Below, one piece after another: positions 25,736-37,022 of a DNA stretch of 64,000 nt. Both the position numbers and the translations under genes were made by a program. Positions within the stretch are counted from its first letter, which is position 1. Each line of letters opens with the position of its first letter. Source of the DNA: Pipra filicauda (taxonomy: Eukaryota > Chordata > Aves > Passeriformes > Pipridae); the NCBI RefSeq assembly GCF_003945595.2, contig NW_024104283.1:1992630-2056629 (forward strand), read 5' to 3'. The notes under the pieces were generated by a model, which saw nothing but the letters and a program-made list of their open reading frames with translations, ran no database searches and was not told where the DNA came from.

Positions 25736-27570
25736 ATCATAAGAAATTTAAAGGAAAAATGTTTGCAGGAGATTTCTATACTTCAAATACAGAAAAAAAA
25801 AGCATGGGATAGAGCAACCCCCTCCAGCTTTCAGTATATACTGTCCAGTGGTAAATCTAAGAACCTAGAACTTTTGAAAAACAGGTAATTTTTTAATTAT
25901 GTGTGAATTCTCCTTTATACAAGGCCATATTACTCCTCACATCAATACTATCTCAGAGATAACAACCGCCTATAAATTGCAATATTGCTCACCTTCCTAA
26001 ATGTGGAGGAAAATTTAGGCAGACACTAGGCTTTGGCTGTACGCCTCCACCCCCTCCTTTTCATGAACAGCAATACAGGTACCACTGAAAAGTTTGTAAC
26101 TTTATACTGTTACATGAGAATAACCCAGGGACACAATTATCTCCATTATCAGAAAGTATACAAGTGCAGCGTCCAGCATCATCTCAGATGCTTAGCCACA
26201 TCTCAGAGGACACTGTAATAGGAGAGCTAAGTTTGACCAGTCTGACCATTTCTTTAAAAGTTGTATAGCAGGTGATATCTTTTAGTATGTATACCTGCAA
26301 TTATGAAGGTAATTAAGTGGCACATTCCAGGGGAGCCCAAGGAGCACCTTAAATTAAATCCCTGAGCCTCACAATGTTATTGTAATTAGCTGTCTGTCTT
26401 AGTAGGGTTTTTTTGTTTATTGCATCTACCCTGTGTGCTAGGGATGAAAAAACATAATTTGACACAAAATATTTTAAATGGTTTATTACTGAGATGAAGG
26501 CTTATTTTCATTTTTCCCAGACCACATGTTCTTTCTTTCCTTTGCTTTTAATTAAAATTTTCACAGTAGTGAGAATGTTTAAAACTTGAGAAGATATTTT
26601 TTTGTTTATTGCTTGCAAAAGAAAGTAATGATGTTTGCCCCTTCTATTTAGAGGGAAAACCTGTCTGGTGATGTTTGTTTTATCTTCACCTTACAAAGTA
26701 ACATAGTTTAAATACCCTTAAGGACAGGCATGTTAGCTCTGCAGTTTTGATCTGGGATCGTTCCAGGTTAGACCATTTTCCAAACACCACTAATTACCAC
26801 TGTGGAACAGTTTGTATTTTGATATAAATGAACTCCCTTTCTTTAAGTGTGAACTTCTAATTTCTCCAGTGGAAAAAAGAAAGTCAGAAGTTCTAAATGA
26901 AAAATAAATATAAGCTGCATTGAAAATTTGACTAATTATTTATTAGTTCACATTAACATGCATTAGGGAAGTTACTGGGAGCATGGCAGCAGCATTCTGA
27001 GCCCAGGTTCCAGTTCTGTCCCTTGCCTTGTGGCTTTTCAGCAGCAGTTTCTTGCTTCATGGTGGAGCAATGTGCAAGGTCAAGTGGGACTGCATTTGAC
27101 TCTGTATTTATCATAGTTATTAATGTAGCAGCTCAAAAGGTCAAGTGACTTGCATGAAATTCTCAGTTTTTATTTGAGGAAAAATGTCTCTGGCTTTGTG
27201 CTTCTGGAGAAAAGATGAAAATGTAAATGTACAAAGGCTTAAGAAGTGAAAGGATACTTAAAAGTCATTAAAAGACACAATAAACATGAAGAATCTTTGA
27301 TCTGATGTTATGATCTGGGGGATGAATTCATGATTTTTGAATCAGGGATGGGAAAGATGAGGATGGACAATAGAAAAAGAGGTGGAGCAATCTTCCAAAA
27401 TACAGATTATTTAAACAGCTGTTGTCACATGTTTAAAACTTGTGAAGATATTTTATTGTCTGTTGCTTGCAAAATAAAATTATGAAGAATCCAAGCAGTG
27501 TTGTAGACTATGACCTTTCTGGCTGTTATCTGACTTTAGTCTGTTGTAATTTTACTAACCAATAACTTGA
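25736..27570. other. Non-coding stretch, nothing recognised
   Basis: No recognised coding or repeat feature. Several AT-rich blocks around 26500-26900. Confidence 0.5.
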
Positions 27571-27575
27571 CACCT
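27571..27575. repeat. Target-site duplication (left), CACCT
   Basis: CACCT directly precedes the LTR start; the matching copy is at 28802-28806. It marks the original integration site. Confidence 0.85.
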
Positions 27576-28801
27576 TGTGGTGGTTTGAAAAACCTTTTTT
27601 GAGGTAGTAATGGTTTGCCCCACTGATAATACTCTTACTGGACCAATCAAAAGTCCACGTGCGCCCTACGGAAATTACATGCCCACAGAAACGGAAGAGA
27701 AGGTAGTGAAGATAGTTTAGTAGGTAGGTAGCCATGATCTGAGCCACGAGGAGGCAGGGGGCCAGTGAGCTCCTCTGGGGGCCAAGAGCCCCCAGACCCC
27801 AGCCGAGGCTATGGGAGACCCGGTATAGTGTCAAAGCTGGACCGGGTCCCGTAACCAAGAGCTGGAAAAGTTTCCTTACGGTCAGCAGCAGCAGAAGACA
27901 CTGAAAGCAGCAGTGGAGCAGTCCTGAACAGAGACAGCGATGGCTAAAAGCCAAAAGATAGCCAGTAGCAGCGAGAAAACGTGAAGCCAGCTGAAAGACA
28001 CAGAGATGTTCCTGCAGGAGGGAGAGCTGGCAACAAAACAGAGGTAAACTCAACAGAGCTGGTTTGGGGTAAGACTGTATTATTTTCCCAAAACCAGAGA
28101 CTCTGAAGAGGAGGGGTGGACTTCCAAACCCTTAGGGAGTCCCGAAATGCAGCAGCAGCTAGAGAGAGGGAGAAAGGAGCTGAAAACCTGGAGTTTGTCC
28201 TGAGAGCTGAGCCAGAACGGAATGGGGAGGAGGTGGCCGTGCCCTCTGCTGCTGCTGTTGCTGTTTCTATCAAGCTATTGAGCTGGGACAGAGCAAAAGA
28301 GCGTTGGTAAGACTGAACTGAAAGCTGCCTTCAAAGTTCTAACCCAAGAGGAGTGAAGATCTACAAGGAAATCCCCCGAAGGCTCAGGCTTGGGGTTGAA
28401 ATTTCCACAAAGTAAGAACAAAAATCCTGACTGCCACACTTAAATCTGCTGCCTCAGGAAAATGAAGGACACTAACCAGTGCCACAAAAAACTGAAATGA
28501 AGGAACTGTGGCCTGAGAAGTGACAGAAAGACTTTTCTCTTTTCTTCTTGGACTTTTATTGAAGAAGAGGAGAAATTTAATTTAATGTAAATATATATGT
28601 GGGTGTAAATAAACCTTTGTAAATATTTTCCCCTTCCCCCAATAACGAATGGTTGTGTTTTGTCTGAAAACTCTCCACATGAGGTGAAAAAGATATCAAG
28701 TCCATACCATCATTAAACCTTCTCACAGGGGCAAACTGGGGTGGGGGTGGGGGGGAGCTTGAACTTAAAAATTAGATTCTCTGGAGTTTCAACCCACCAC
28801 A
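27576..28801 (+). mobile_element. Solo LTR (1226 bp) with 5-bp target duplication
   Basis: Starts with TGTGGTGG and ends with CCACCACA, an exact 8-bp inverted repeat. The 5-bp CACCT at 27571-27575 is repeated at 28802-28806, so both edges are exact. A polyadenylation signal (AATAAA in GTGTAAATAAACC) lies near 28606, about 190 bp before the 3' edge, giving + orientation. The 5-bp duplication is usual for ERVL/class III and some class I elements. No gag, pol or env is attached, so it is the product of LTR-LTR recombination. The 175-codon reverse frame inside it is not a gene. Confidence 0.88.
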
Positions 28802-28806
28802 CACCT
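28802..28806. repeat. Target-site duplication (right), CACCT
   Basis: Directly follows the terminal CA of the LTR and matches the left copy. Confidence 0.85.
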
Positions 28807-29362
28807 GTTGTTCAAAGTAGATCCACAAAACCCATATCTGCCCATGTAGCACAGAATTTCTCTTCCACAAGGGCCTCAAGATCTGCTTCAGGGCTCTTCC
28901 ATCTCTGACTATCCATCACACAGGCTTGGTGATGGAAGCATGGGATAGAAATCATGGTATCTTGGACAGTGAAGTGGGGAAGGAATGGCTATACTGCTTC
29001 CATCATTTGCCATTACCCAGTGGATCTGTCAGCTGTTGCTGGAGGAAGGTTTCAGTCCTCACGTTTAACTAGAATTAAGGTGACACAGTGAGTAATCACA
29101 ACTGCAGTTGCACACTCCACTTCTGGCTTGGAGTTGTTGTACTGGCCTTCGAAAGATGGGATGTAGAGTCTCTATTTTCTACTATGAGTTCTAAAAAATA
29201 CTGCATGATGATGGCCTGTAAGTGGTTAATTTATTTTCTCAAGTTTCACTATTGGACTGATTTATAAAACTAATTTACAGTGTGTAATGCAGCTTTCATT
29301 CTTTTAATAGTTCTCTGTAAGAAGAAGGCGGAGTGGGTTATTGGTTTTTTTTTAATTCCTTT
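28807..29362. other. Non-coding stretch between two LTRs
   Basis: No recognised feature. Confidence 0.5.
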
Positions 29363-29953
29363 TGTCATGGATTAACCCTAGCCAGCAACTCAGCCCCACA
29401 CAGCCACTTACTGACTCCCCCACAATGGAACGGGGGAGAGAATGGGAAGGGTAAAAGTGAGAAAACTCGTGGGTTGAGATAAAGACAGTTTAACAGGTGA
29501 AGCAAAAGGCACACACGTATGCAAAGCAAAACACGGAATTAATTTCCCACCTCCCACAAGTAGGCAAGTGTTCAGCCATCTCCAGGCGAGCAGGGCTCCG
29601 TCACACTTAACAGTGACTTGGGAAGACAAGCACCATCACTCCAAGAATACCCCCTTCTCCTTCTTCCCCCAGCTTTACATGCTGAGTATGTTGTCCTATA
29701 GTATGGAATATCCCTGTGGTCAGTTGGGGCCAGCTGTCCCAGCTGTGTCTCCTCCAAACTTCTTGTACACCTCAAGCCTCCTCATTGGTGGGGTGGGATG
29801 AGAAACAGAAAAGGCCTCAATGCTGTGTAAGCACTGCTCAGCAGAAACTAAAACATCCCTGTGTTATCAAAAGTGTTTCCAGCATAAATCCAAAACATAG
29901 GCCTGTGCCAGCTACTGCGAAGATAATTAACTCTGTCCTAGCCAGAACCAGCA
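29363..29953 (-). mobile_element. ERV LTR, reverse orientation (copy 1 of a family)
   Basis: Runs from TGTCATGGATTAACC to GTCCTAGCCAGAACCAGCA on the + strand. It shares ordered blocks with the LTR at 32419-32977: GAGATAAAGACAGTTTAACA, GTATGGAATATCCCT, GTAAGCACTGCTCAGCA, and ATTAACTCTGTCCTAGCC. Read on the - strand it begins with a TG...GGTTCTGGCTAGGACAGAG stretch, the familiar 5' end of a common avian ERV LTR family. No target duplication is evident and no internal coding region adjoins it. Confidence 0.85.
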
Positions 29954-32418
29954 AATCTATGCTTTTTTTTTTTTTTTTGTTAGATTCCTCATTAATTTGC
30001 AGTTCAAATTTGCAGTGTGTCCTTTTCTTGGAAAAACATTGCTCCTAACAAAGTAAATTCGTATATCATTCAGGGATCAGGATCCCCACAGAACTTCCTG
30101 GAACTAGAACAAGTATTTTCTTATTAGCATTTGACATTGATGGCAGAGTATGAAGAGAGAATTTCTCTATTGAACTTGATGACTCCAAAATCCATTTTGA
30201 TTAGCTAGCCAGTAGTCAAATTTTAATGGGCCAAATTCTGAAGCACAGCTGCTTTGGAAGTGAAGTCTACCATTTCTTCATAAATGCTTTTCCTTTTATA
30301 TCCCCTGATGTAAGGCAAAACCTCAATATCTGAGAAGTTTACAACAATTGTTTTCTAAAAATGATAAACTTAGAAAATTTTCTTTTAGTGACCATACATC
30401 CTTAGTTTTCACTTTGAACCCATTCTTTGTTGTTCAGCTTCATTTGTTTGATTCATCTATCATTTGCAAACTGATAACACCCTGGCATCCAGTCACAGCC
30501 AAGTCTTCATAATGTGAGATGATATATAAACACACTAGTAAAATGATGTTACATCCAAGACACAATTGTTGTTCAACACAATCCTAAAGATGACCAGAAA
30601 GCTGAGGAAGGAGGAGGATTGTTGGTCGATACACTACAGTACCATAAAACACAACAGGCTGGATTTAGCTTGGCAGTAGGTCATCTTTTGGCACATATTT
30701 GTAGTCTTAGGGTTGCAGCTGTACAATAAGAGATCCTTATTTGCTTCTTACATTTACTAATATTATTTTATTCTTGTATCACAGCTGGAGAGTATTAGAA
30801 AGTATTTGAGAGCTTACTGAACAAAGCTCCTTGTGTGGGCTTGCTCCAGAAGCAGTAAGTGAAGAACTGAAAGGTAGAAAAGAACTGCCTGAAAAAGTGG
30901 TGTGATAAAAGAAGACAATTAAAGGCAATACTGGAGCTTTTAAACCTCTCCCACCCAGCAAATGCTGTTTCCTATACCTTCAGTTTCATCTGCTTCTCAC
31001 AGTCTGTCTATACTACCTAATATGCCTGCCTTCCAAATTTCCCCCAGCTTTGGTCTTGCAGCTGCAAGACCCCATAGGGTGTGATTATCTTACTTCCTGT
31101 CTGTCGATTATGTTTAAACATATGCTAAACTGTAAAGGTCATTTTTCTAGCATGACTCTGAAGTACAGTTAATGATAGTCTTGTTACTGACTGACCTCCT
31201 GGACCTGACAGAGATTAAACATCTTGGACAAATTTTCATTGCTTGAATCTGTGTCATATCCTTCTAATGTGTGAAGGACTGATCACTTTTAAACTAGTGC
31301 ACCACACTAGTGGTGTGGTGCAAATAAGGTTCAGTCATTTGATGCCAAGATACCTGATTTTTGCAGTAAAGAAACAGGAATTCATAAACACCATGGGAAC
31401 AGCAAAAGAAAATGTATCTGTGCAGTTCTTTGTCAATAGCCTAATCTGATTCCTCAGTGTGTCCTGCCTGGACAAGGCTGAGTGATGCTGCAGCAGCCAG
31501 CAATGCCACAGCCATGTTACCTCACATGATGAAAACACAGTTTCTGTGTCCATGCTTTATCATCAAAAACATAACCTTGCTTTCAAAACAAGAGCTATAC
31601 TTTTTAAGTATTCATATTGTGGAAATTAAGGTAAAATAGACCACGTTGAAGTGTTGGTTTTAGCAACTTGTACTTACTCTACTTCCAGTGTATTTAGACT
31701 TACACATACCTGAAAAATCCTATTAAATCTACAATGGGGCTATTTTCAGGGGGTTTTTTAATGTTCCACTGGCTATTAACATTTCACAGCATGTTGCAAT
31801 GCTGGCCTTTTTGATTCTATTGAGCCTTGCTGAATGGGAGGTTTTGTATCATTTAAGAGCAATTCTTTGCTCTGCCTGTATTCTATATCTTGTCCTCAGA
31901 AAAAGGGATGATGATAGGTGATGTCTCAAAAGATAAGTAATCTTCCACTACATACTCTCTGTCTACAGTAAGTTCTCTAGATGTTGTAATGAGGTTCACC
32001 AGGAAAATTCATCATAGCATATTACCTACTTTATTTATCCATTCCACTTTATACACCTACTAAAAATAGCTGTTCTTAGATGAGTGAGTCTTTTCCTCTC
32101 ACATGTGTCAGTCCACAGGATCTAATTTTGTAACTAATTTTACAAAACTGAAGACTCATAACATGAATGGGCTGCATTCACCTACTACCAAAATGTGAAA
32201 GTGTATCCTCCAGGAATATTTTGATGATTTAAAAAATCCCTACAATAGATGTCAATTAAAAGGAAAAAGAAGAAGGATTGCATGCACCATTTCATGCTTA
32301 CTTCCTCTTTTTCACTGTGTTTCCATTTTACTGCATTTATCCTCAGATAAGCTTCCTGTCACTGAATTAATATTGCCATTTTGTATGTCTTTTCTCTTCT
32401 TTGCTTTTGCTCATTTGC
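29954..32418. other. Non-coding stretch between two related LTRs
   Basis: About 2.5 kb separates two same-orientation LTRs of one family. I see no gag, protease, reverse transcriptase or envelope-like frame, primer-binding site or polypurine tract, so a provirus interior is not supported. A T run (18 T) lies at about 29963. Confidence 0.5.
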
Positions 32419-32977
32419 TGTGGTTTAACCTGTCAGGCAGCTAAATACCATAGAGCTGCTCGCTCGCTCTTCCCCACCCCAGTGGGATGGTGGAGAGAAT
32501 TGAGTAAAAAAAAGTAAAATTCATGGGCTGAGATAAAGGCAGTTTCATAGGACTGAAAAGGAAAAAAGTAAAATTTAAAAAAAAAAAAATAGAATTAGTA
32601 TATGCAGAACAAGTGATGTGCAATGAAATTCTTATCACCCACTGACAGATACCCAGCCAGTTCCTGAGCAGCAGCCTCCAGCCAGCTTTCCCCTTAGTTT
32701 ATATACTAGGCATGATGCCATAGGGTATGGAATGTCCCTTTGGCCAGTTTGGGTCACTATTTTGGCCTGTGTTGCCTCTCAACTTCCTGTGCCCTCCAGC
32801 TTACTTGCTGGTGAGGTGGTGTGAGAAGCAGAAAAGGCCTTACTTAGTGTAAACACTGCCCAGCAACAACTAAAACATCCCTTTCTTATCAACATTATTC
32901 TCATCCTAAATCCAAAACACTGCACAGTAAAAGTTACTAGGAAGAAAATTAACTCTATCCCAGCTGAAACCAGGACA
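32419..32977 (-). mobile_element. ERV LTR, reverse orientation (copy 2 of a family)
   Basis: Bounded by TGTGGTTTAACC and GCTGAAACCAGGACA. On the - strand it reads as a classic LTR: TGTCCTGGTTTCAGC start, a TATATAAAC promoter box (GTTTATATAC on the + strand, about 32697), an A/T-rich stretch, then ...GGTTAAACCACA. It shares collinear blocks with the LTR at 29363-29953 but differs at many sites, so the two are separate old insertions or a very old pair. No clear target duplication. Confidence 0.88.
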
Positions 32978-35049
32978 ATGTTCTAGGTTACGCTACTACT
33001 ATGTGAGATATCTCTACTTATCTCCAGGTATTTCTTGCATTTTTATTATTAATGACGATGAGATTGGAACCAAGTTCAGCATCAACCAGTGGCTGATTGG
33101 TGGTCTTAGTGGTTGTGATAAGAACGAGCAGATAACAGCCAATTTTGAAGGAGAGGGTAATGATTATAAAATTTTGCTCACACCCTGGACTTTTGTTGAT
33201 ACTCTAAGAAGAGAAAGTAGATAACTGAATTTAACAGTTTCTCACCACTAGAATGGTTTCCCTCACATCATGACTGAAGACTGCACTGACAGGAGACCAC
33301 AGAAAAGCTTGCAAAACCTAAGCTGCTGGTTTAACATTGACCATAAATCTCCCTAAGACAGAAAGGATGGGACAGATTGTGGTTTACTGGGCATAGAAAC
33401 AACGACAGAAGGAAAAATAATTCTTTCACCCAATCCTTCCTTTCTGTGCTCAGGGGCAGGTTGTAGAATACAAGAAGTGATGAAAAACAGCAGCTGTAAA
33501 AATACAGAGCAGCCCAGACTTTCTTCAGAAGTGGTGCTGAGCAGGCCAGCAGTGTTGCAAAAGGAGGTGGGCTTGGCACAATTATGAAGAGTGTACATCT
33601 GCAACAGTGACAAGGTCACGTGAATATCACTCAAATATCTATAAATATTTGAGCTGCAGTTGCTGTCAGAAATTAAAGTGGTTTTTTTTCCCAGTGTAAT
33701 TCTACAAGTAGAAATACATTTTTGTATGTAGGAGAGTATCAATCCCCACAGGAAAGTTTATGTTCCAAAATAACAAACACTACCTTTTTCCTTAGTTTAT
33801 TTATCATGGAATAGAGGTGTCCACACAGAGAGCTTTGCATTCCTAAACACATTGTTAGATTTTCACTGGTTCATTTTTCAGTGTAGGTAAACCCTAAAAC
33901 TTGTTCTTGATAAAAAAAAACAAACAACCAACTTTGAGGAAGAACAGGAATAGTGTTGATACTGGTATGCTCTGAGGATGGTACCCTTGTATGCAAAATC
34001 CATTGCTGACTTCAGATGAATAAGGACCATCACACAAAACACTGCCAGCTATGAAGCACTGTGTTTAGCAATTTAGGAAAGAAATGTGATGCAATGGAAA
34101 GGAATCCAAAGAAGCAACAGAGATGGTAGACACTTGGTTGTGTGTTTCACAAGCACACAGCTCTCTTAAAATAACATGGAAGGAAGAAAGAAAAGTCAGA
34201 AAATTACATATCAGCAGTACTATTTCTAAAAATAATGGTTTTCAAACTTTTCCATGAGGCATTAACAGCTCTTTAAAGGATAATCTTTATTGCTTTGTAA
34301 TGTACAAAGCAATAAACAGCTGCTGAGATTGATTAATAGCCAAAGCAAAGTCGAGGCATGTAATCAATCTAAAAAGCCATTTATTTTGAGTATACTACAA
34401 AGCAATAGAGATTATTGCTGTTGCACAACAAAGCATAACAGAGAAAACACACAGACTCATACACACACACACAGAGCAAAAACAGTTGTTTTCTTTTCAA
34501 GGCTCCCAGTGTTATGCTGCCTTTTTCCTTAGCTTTTCTCTTTGACTAAGGCAGGCGACTGGCCTGCAAACAATCTACTGGGAAAAGTAATGCTCTAATA
34601 ACTTCAGTGATATCTGAGGGAGAAATATTAGTTCTGTAGATGGAAATAGTAGCAGTACTGCTATTCATATTACCAGGAAAAACAAAGAAATGGTTCACCA
34701 ACCAAAAAATTATCTAATTCATGCTAATGCAGAGCTCATTTAGAAATGAAGGATGTTTACTTCTGTGTTTTTTATGAATGGCTACTAAATCACTTCAAAG
34801 TTTTTCAGAGGAATACTGAATGGGACAACTGGATCTCTGTTCCAGCTATTTCTGGCAACTACCTCAACCCATTATTTTATACAACTTTAATACAGCTCTT
34901 AATATATTTTGGTTTTTGACTCCTCCAGTCTTCAGGCTGTTTCAGAGTCTTACTTCACCAGTGGTTTTAAATTTTTTAAAAAATTTGCATTCTGATTTTT
35001 CCAGGTCAAATAATGTTCATTTGTTCCTGAATCAACATTGCCTTTTAGC
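32978..35049. other. Non-coding stretch with a CA microsatellite
   Basis: No exon or transposable element recognised. A short CA repeat lies near 34447-34475. The 129-codon reverse frame at 33353-33742 has no recognisable features. Confidence 0.5.
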
Positions 35050-35725
35050 ATAAATTGTTCTTTATCTTCTTTAAAGAGATGATATGAAGAGAATCTCTCA
35101 CCCTTCCCTTTGGCAGAATAAACAAGCTATGCCACTGTAGCCTTATGCCATGATAGGCTTGTCCCTCAATCAGTCTCACTAACCTTTCTCTGCACTCATC
35201 CCAGTCTCAGTCCCTCTCTACCGAATGTGAATGCTCTGGATGACAGTGAGCTATAGAGGAGCTCTCAGCACTGCCTCCTCCAGACACTCACTTGCACTGT
35301 CTACTGAAATATGTCACCCAGTAGACTCTAGGATCAAATTTGCCTTTTTCACATCCCCTTAACATTTGAAGCCAGTTGTTAACTTGCATAGGCACAACTT
35401 GCATATTTCTGTTTCTGAACTGATGACCTTGCAGCTTATGACAGAAATTTGTATTAGTACAGAAGGGCACAAGCTTGCAATTTGCACTATTAAGTTTCAC
35501 TCCATTTCTATTACTCTGGTTCTCAAGGTTATTCAGGTCTTCCTGTATCATATTGCCATCCCTTTCCTTATTAATGATGTCTCCCGCTTCCGTGTCATCA
35601 GCAAATTTCATTAACAAAACTCCATCTTCCTATTTTAAGGTAATGAATAAAAATATGACTGGAGATGTATCCTTGAGGAACTCTTTGTAAAATACCACTC
35701 CAAGTCAGGTATCACAATAGTAGGA
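35050..35725 (-). mobile_element. Old CR1 LINE with reverse-transcriptase remnant
   Basis: On the - strand the frame at 35617-35288 carries KFADDTEAGDI, the reverse-transcriptase active-site motif (FADD), followed by IQEDLNNLENQSNRNGVKLN, which fits the CR1 helix after the active site. Toward lower coordinates it continues into the thumb/3' part (the reverse of GAGTGCAGAGAAAGG...GAGGGAC). The upstream part near 35640-35720 matches the GGAGATGTATCCTTGAGGAA-type block seen in reverse CR1 copies. It is frameshifted and moderately diverged. Confidence 0.75.
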
Positions 35726-36299
35726 ACTGAATTCTCCAATTTCACATTTGCAGGAAATACAATTCAGCTCAGTGGAAATTAAATTTTAGATCCTAGTGGA
35801 TATAAACTTTCCAAACTCTTATCTTCAAAAATCAGAACTATTTCATACCTGAATTTATCAAAAATTTAATAACACCTATTTAATAAAATGGGATTTTCAT
35901 AAATTCATGTTCATACCTCTTTAGAGCTATAAAAATTTGGAATGTAAGATTTGTACTCATGATGTAGTGGTTACTTTGATTATTTCTATGCATTTGACTC
36001 CAGTAGTTAAAACAATTGTTTTAAAGTTATTTTTGCCCTAGCAGTCAATTTTACCCTTTAGCCAGTCTCATATTTAATTTCTTTTCACTTTCCAACTATT
36101 CCTGCAAATCACATCTTCCCTAGAGAAGATGATCCCAATGCCTGAGATGACACTCTCCTCCTTTTTCCACTTTGTGCAGCCATATCATTCTTCTTTCAGG
36201 AAACATTGGGCCTTGATTTACAACCTTCTTAGCCCTTACCCACATTTTATCTTTTATTCCAGTTGGAGAGTTCAGCATCAGCAAAATCAATGAAAATCT

Positions 36300-37022
36300 T
36301 TCGCAGAATCACAGAATGGGTCAGGTTGGAAGGGACCACAGTGGGTCATCTGGTCATACCTCCCTGCTCAAGCAGGGCCATCCTTGAGCACATGGCACAG
36401 GATTGTGCCCAGAGGGTTCTAGAATATCTCCAGTGACAGAGACTCCACCTCTCCAGGCAATCTGTTCCAGTGCTCAGTCACCCACACAGTAAAGAAGTTC
36501 TTCTTCATGTTTAGGTGGAACTTTCTGTGCATCAGTTTCTGCCCATTGTCTCTTGTTCTACTGCTTGGCACCACCAACAAGAGCCTGGTTCCATCCTCTT
36601 GATACCCTCCCTTCAGATGCGTACATGGATAAGGTCCCGTCTCAGTCATCTCTTCTTGAAGCTGAACAGGCCCAGCTCTCTTGACCTATTCTCATAAGAG
36701 AGGTGTTCCAGTCTCTTAATCATCTTTGTAGCCCTCCACTGAACCCACTCCAGGAGCTCCATGCCTCTCTTGTACTGCAGAGTCCAGAACTGCACACAGT
36801 TCTCCAAATGTGGCCTTACTAGCGCTCAGTAGGGGGGCAGGATCACCTCCCTTGACCAGCTGGTAATGCTCTTTCTAATGCATTCCAGGACTCCATTGGC
36901 CTTTTTGGCCACAAGGGCACACTGCTGGCTCATGGACAGTTTGTTGTACACCAGGATCCCCAGGTCCTTCTCTGCAGCACTGCTTTCCAGCAGGTCGGCC
37001 CCAAGTCTGTACTGGTTCATGG
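36300..37022 (-). mobile_element. CR1 LINE, 3' part, reverse orientation
   Basis: Begins on the + strand with TCGCAGAATCACAGAATGGG and GGTTGGAAGGGACC, the reverse of the CR1 3' end. It continues through AGTAAAGAAGTTCTTCTTCATG and into the C-terminal reverse-transcriptase region (36826-37020 on the - strand reads LLESSAAEKDLGILVYNKLS and CALVAKKANGVLECIRKSI). About 720 bp, 5' truncated. Confidence 0.93.

Noticed and set aside
27526..28053. 175-codon reverse frame
   Set aside because: It lies antisense within the solo LTR and crosses its left edge and target duplication.
29954..32418. Provirus interior between two related LTRs
   Set aside because: No retroviral gene, primer-binding site or polypurine tract seen, and the LTRs differ at many sites.
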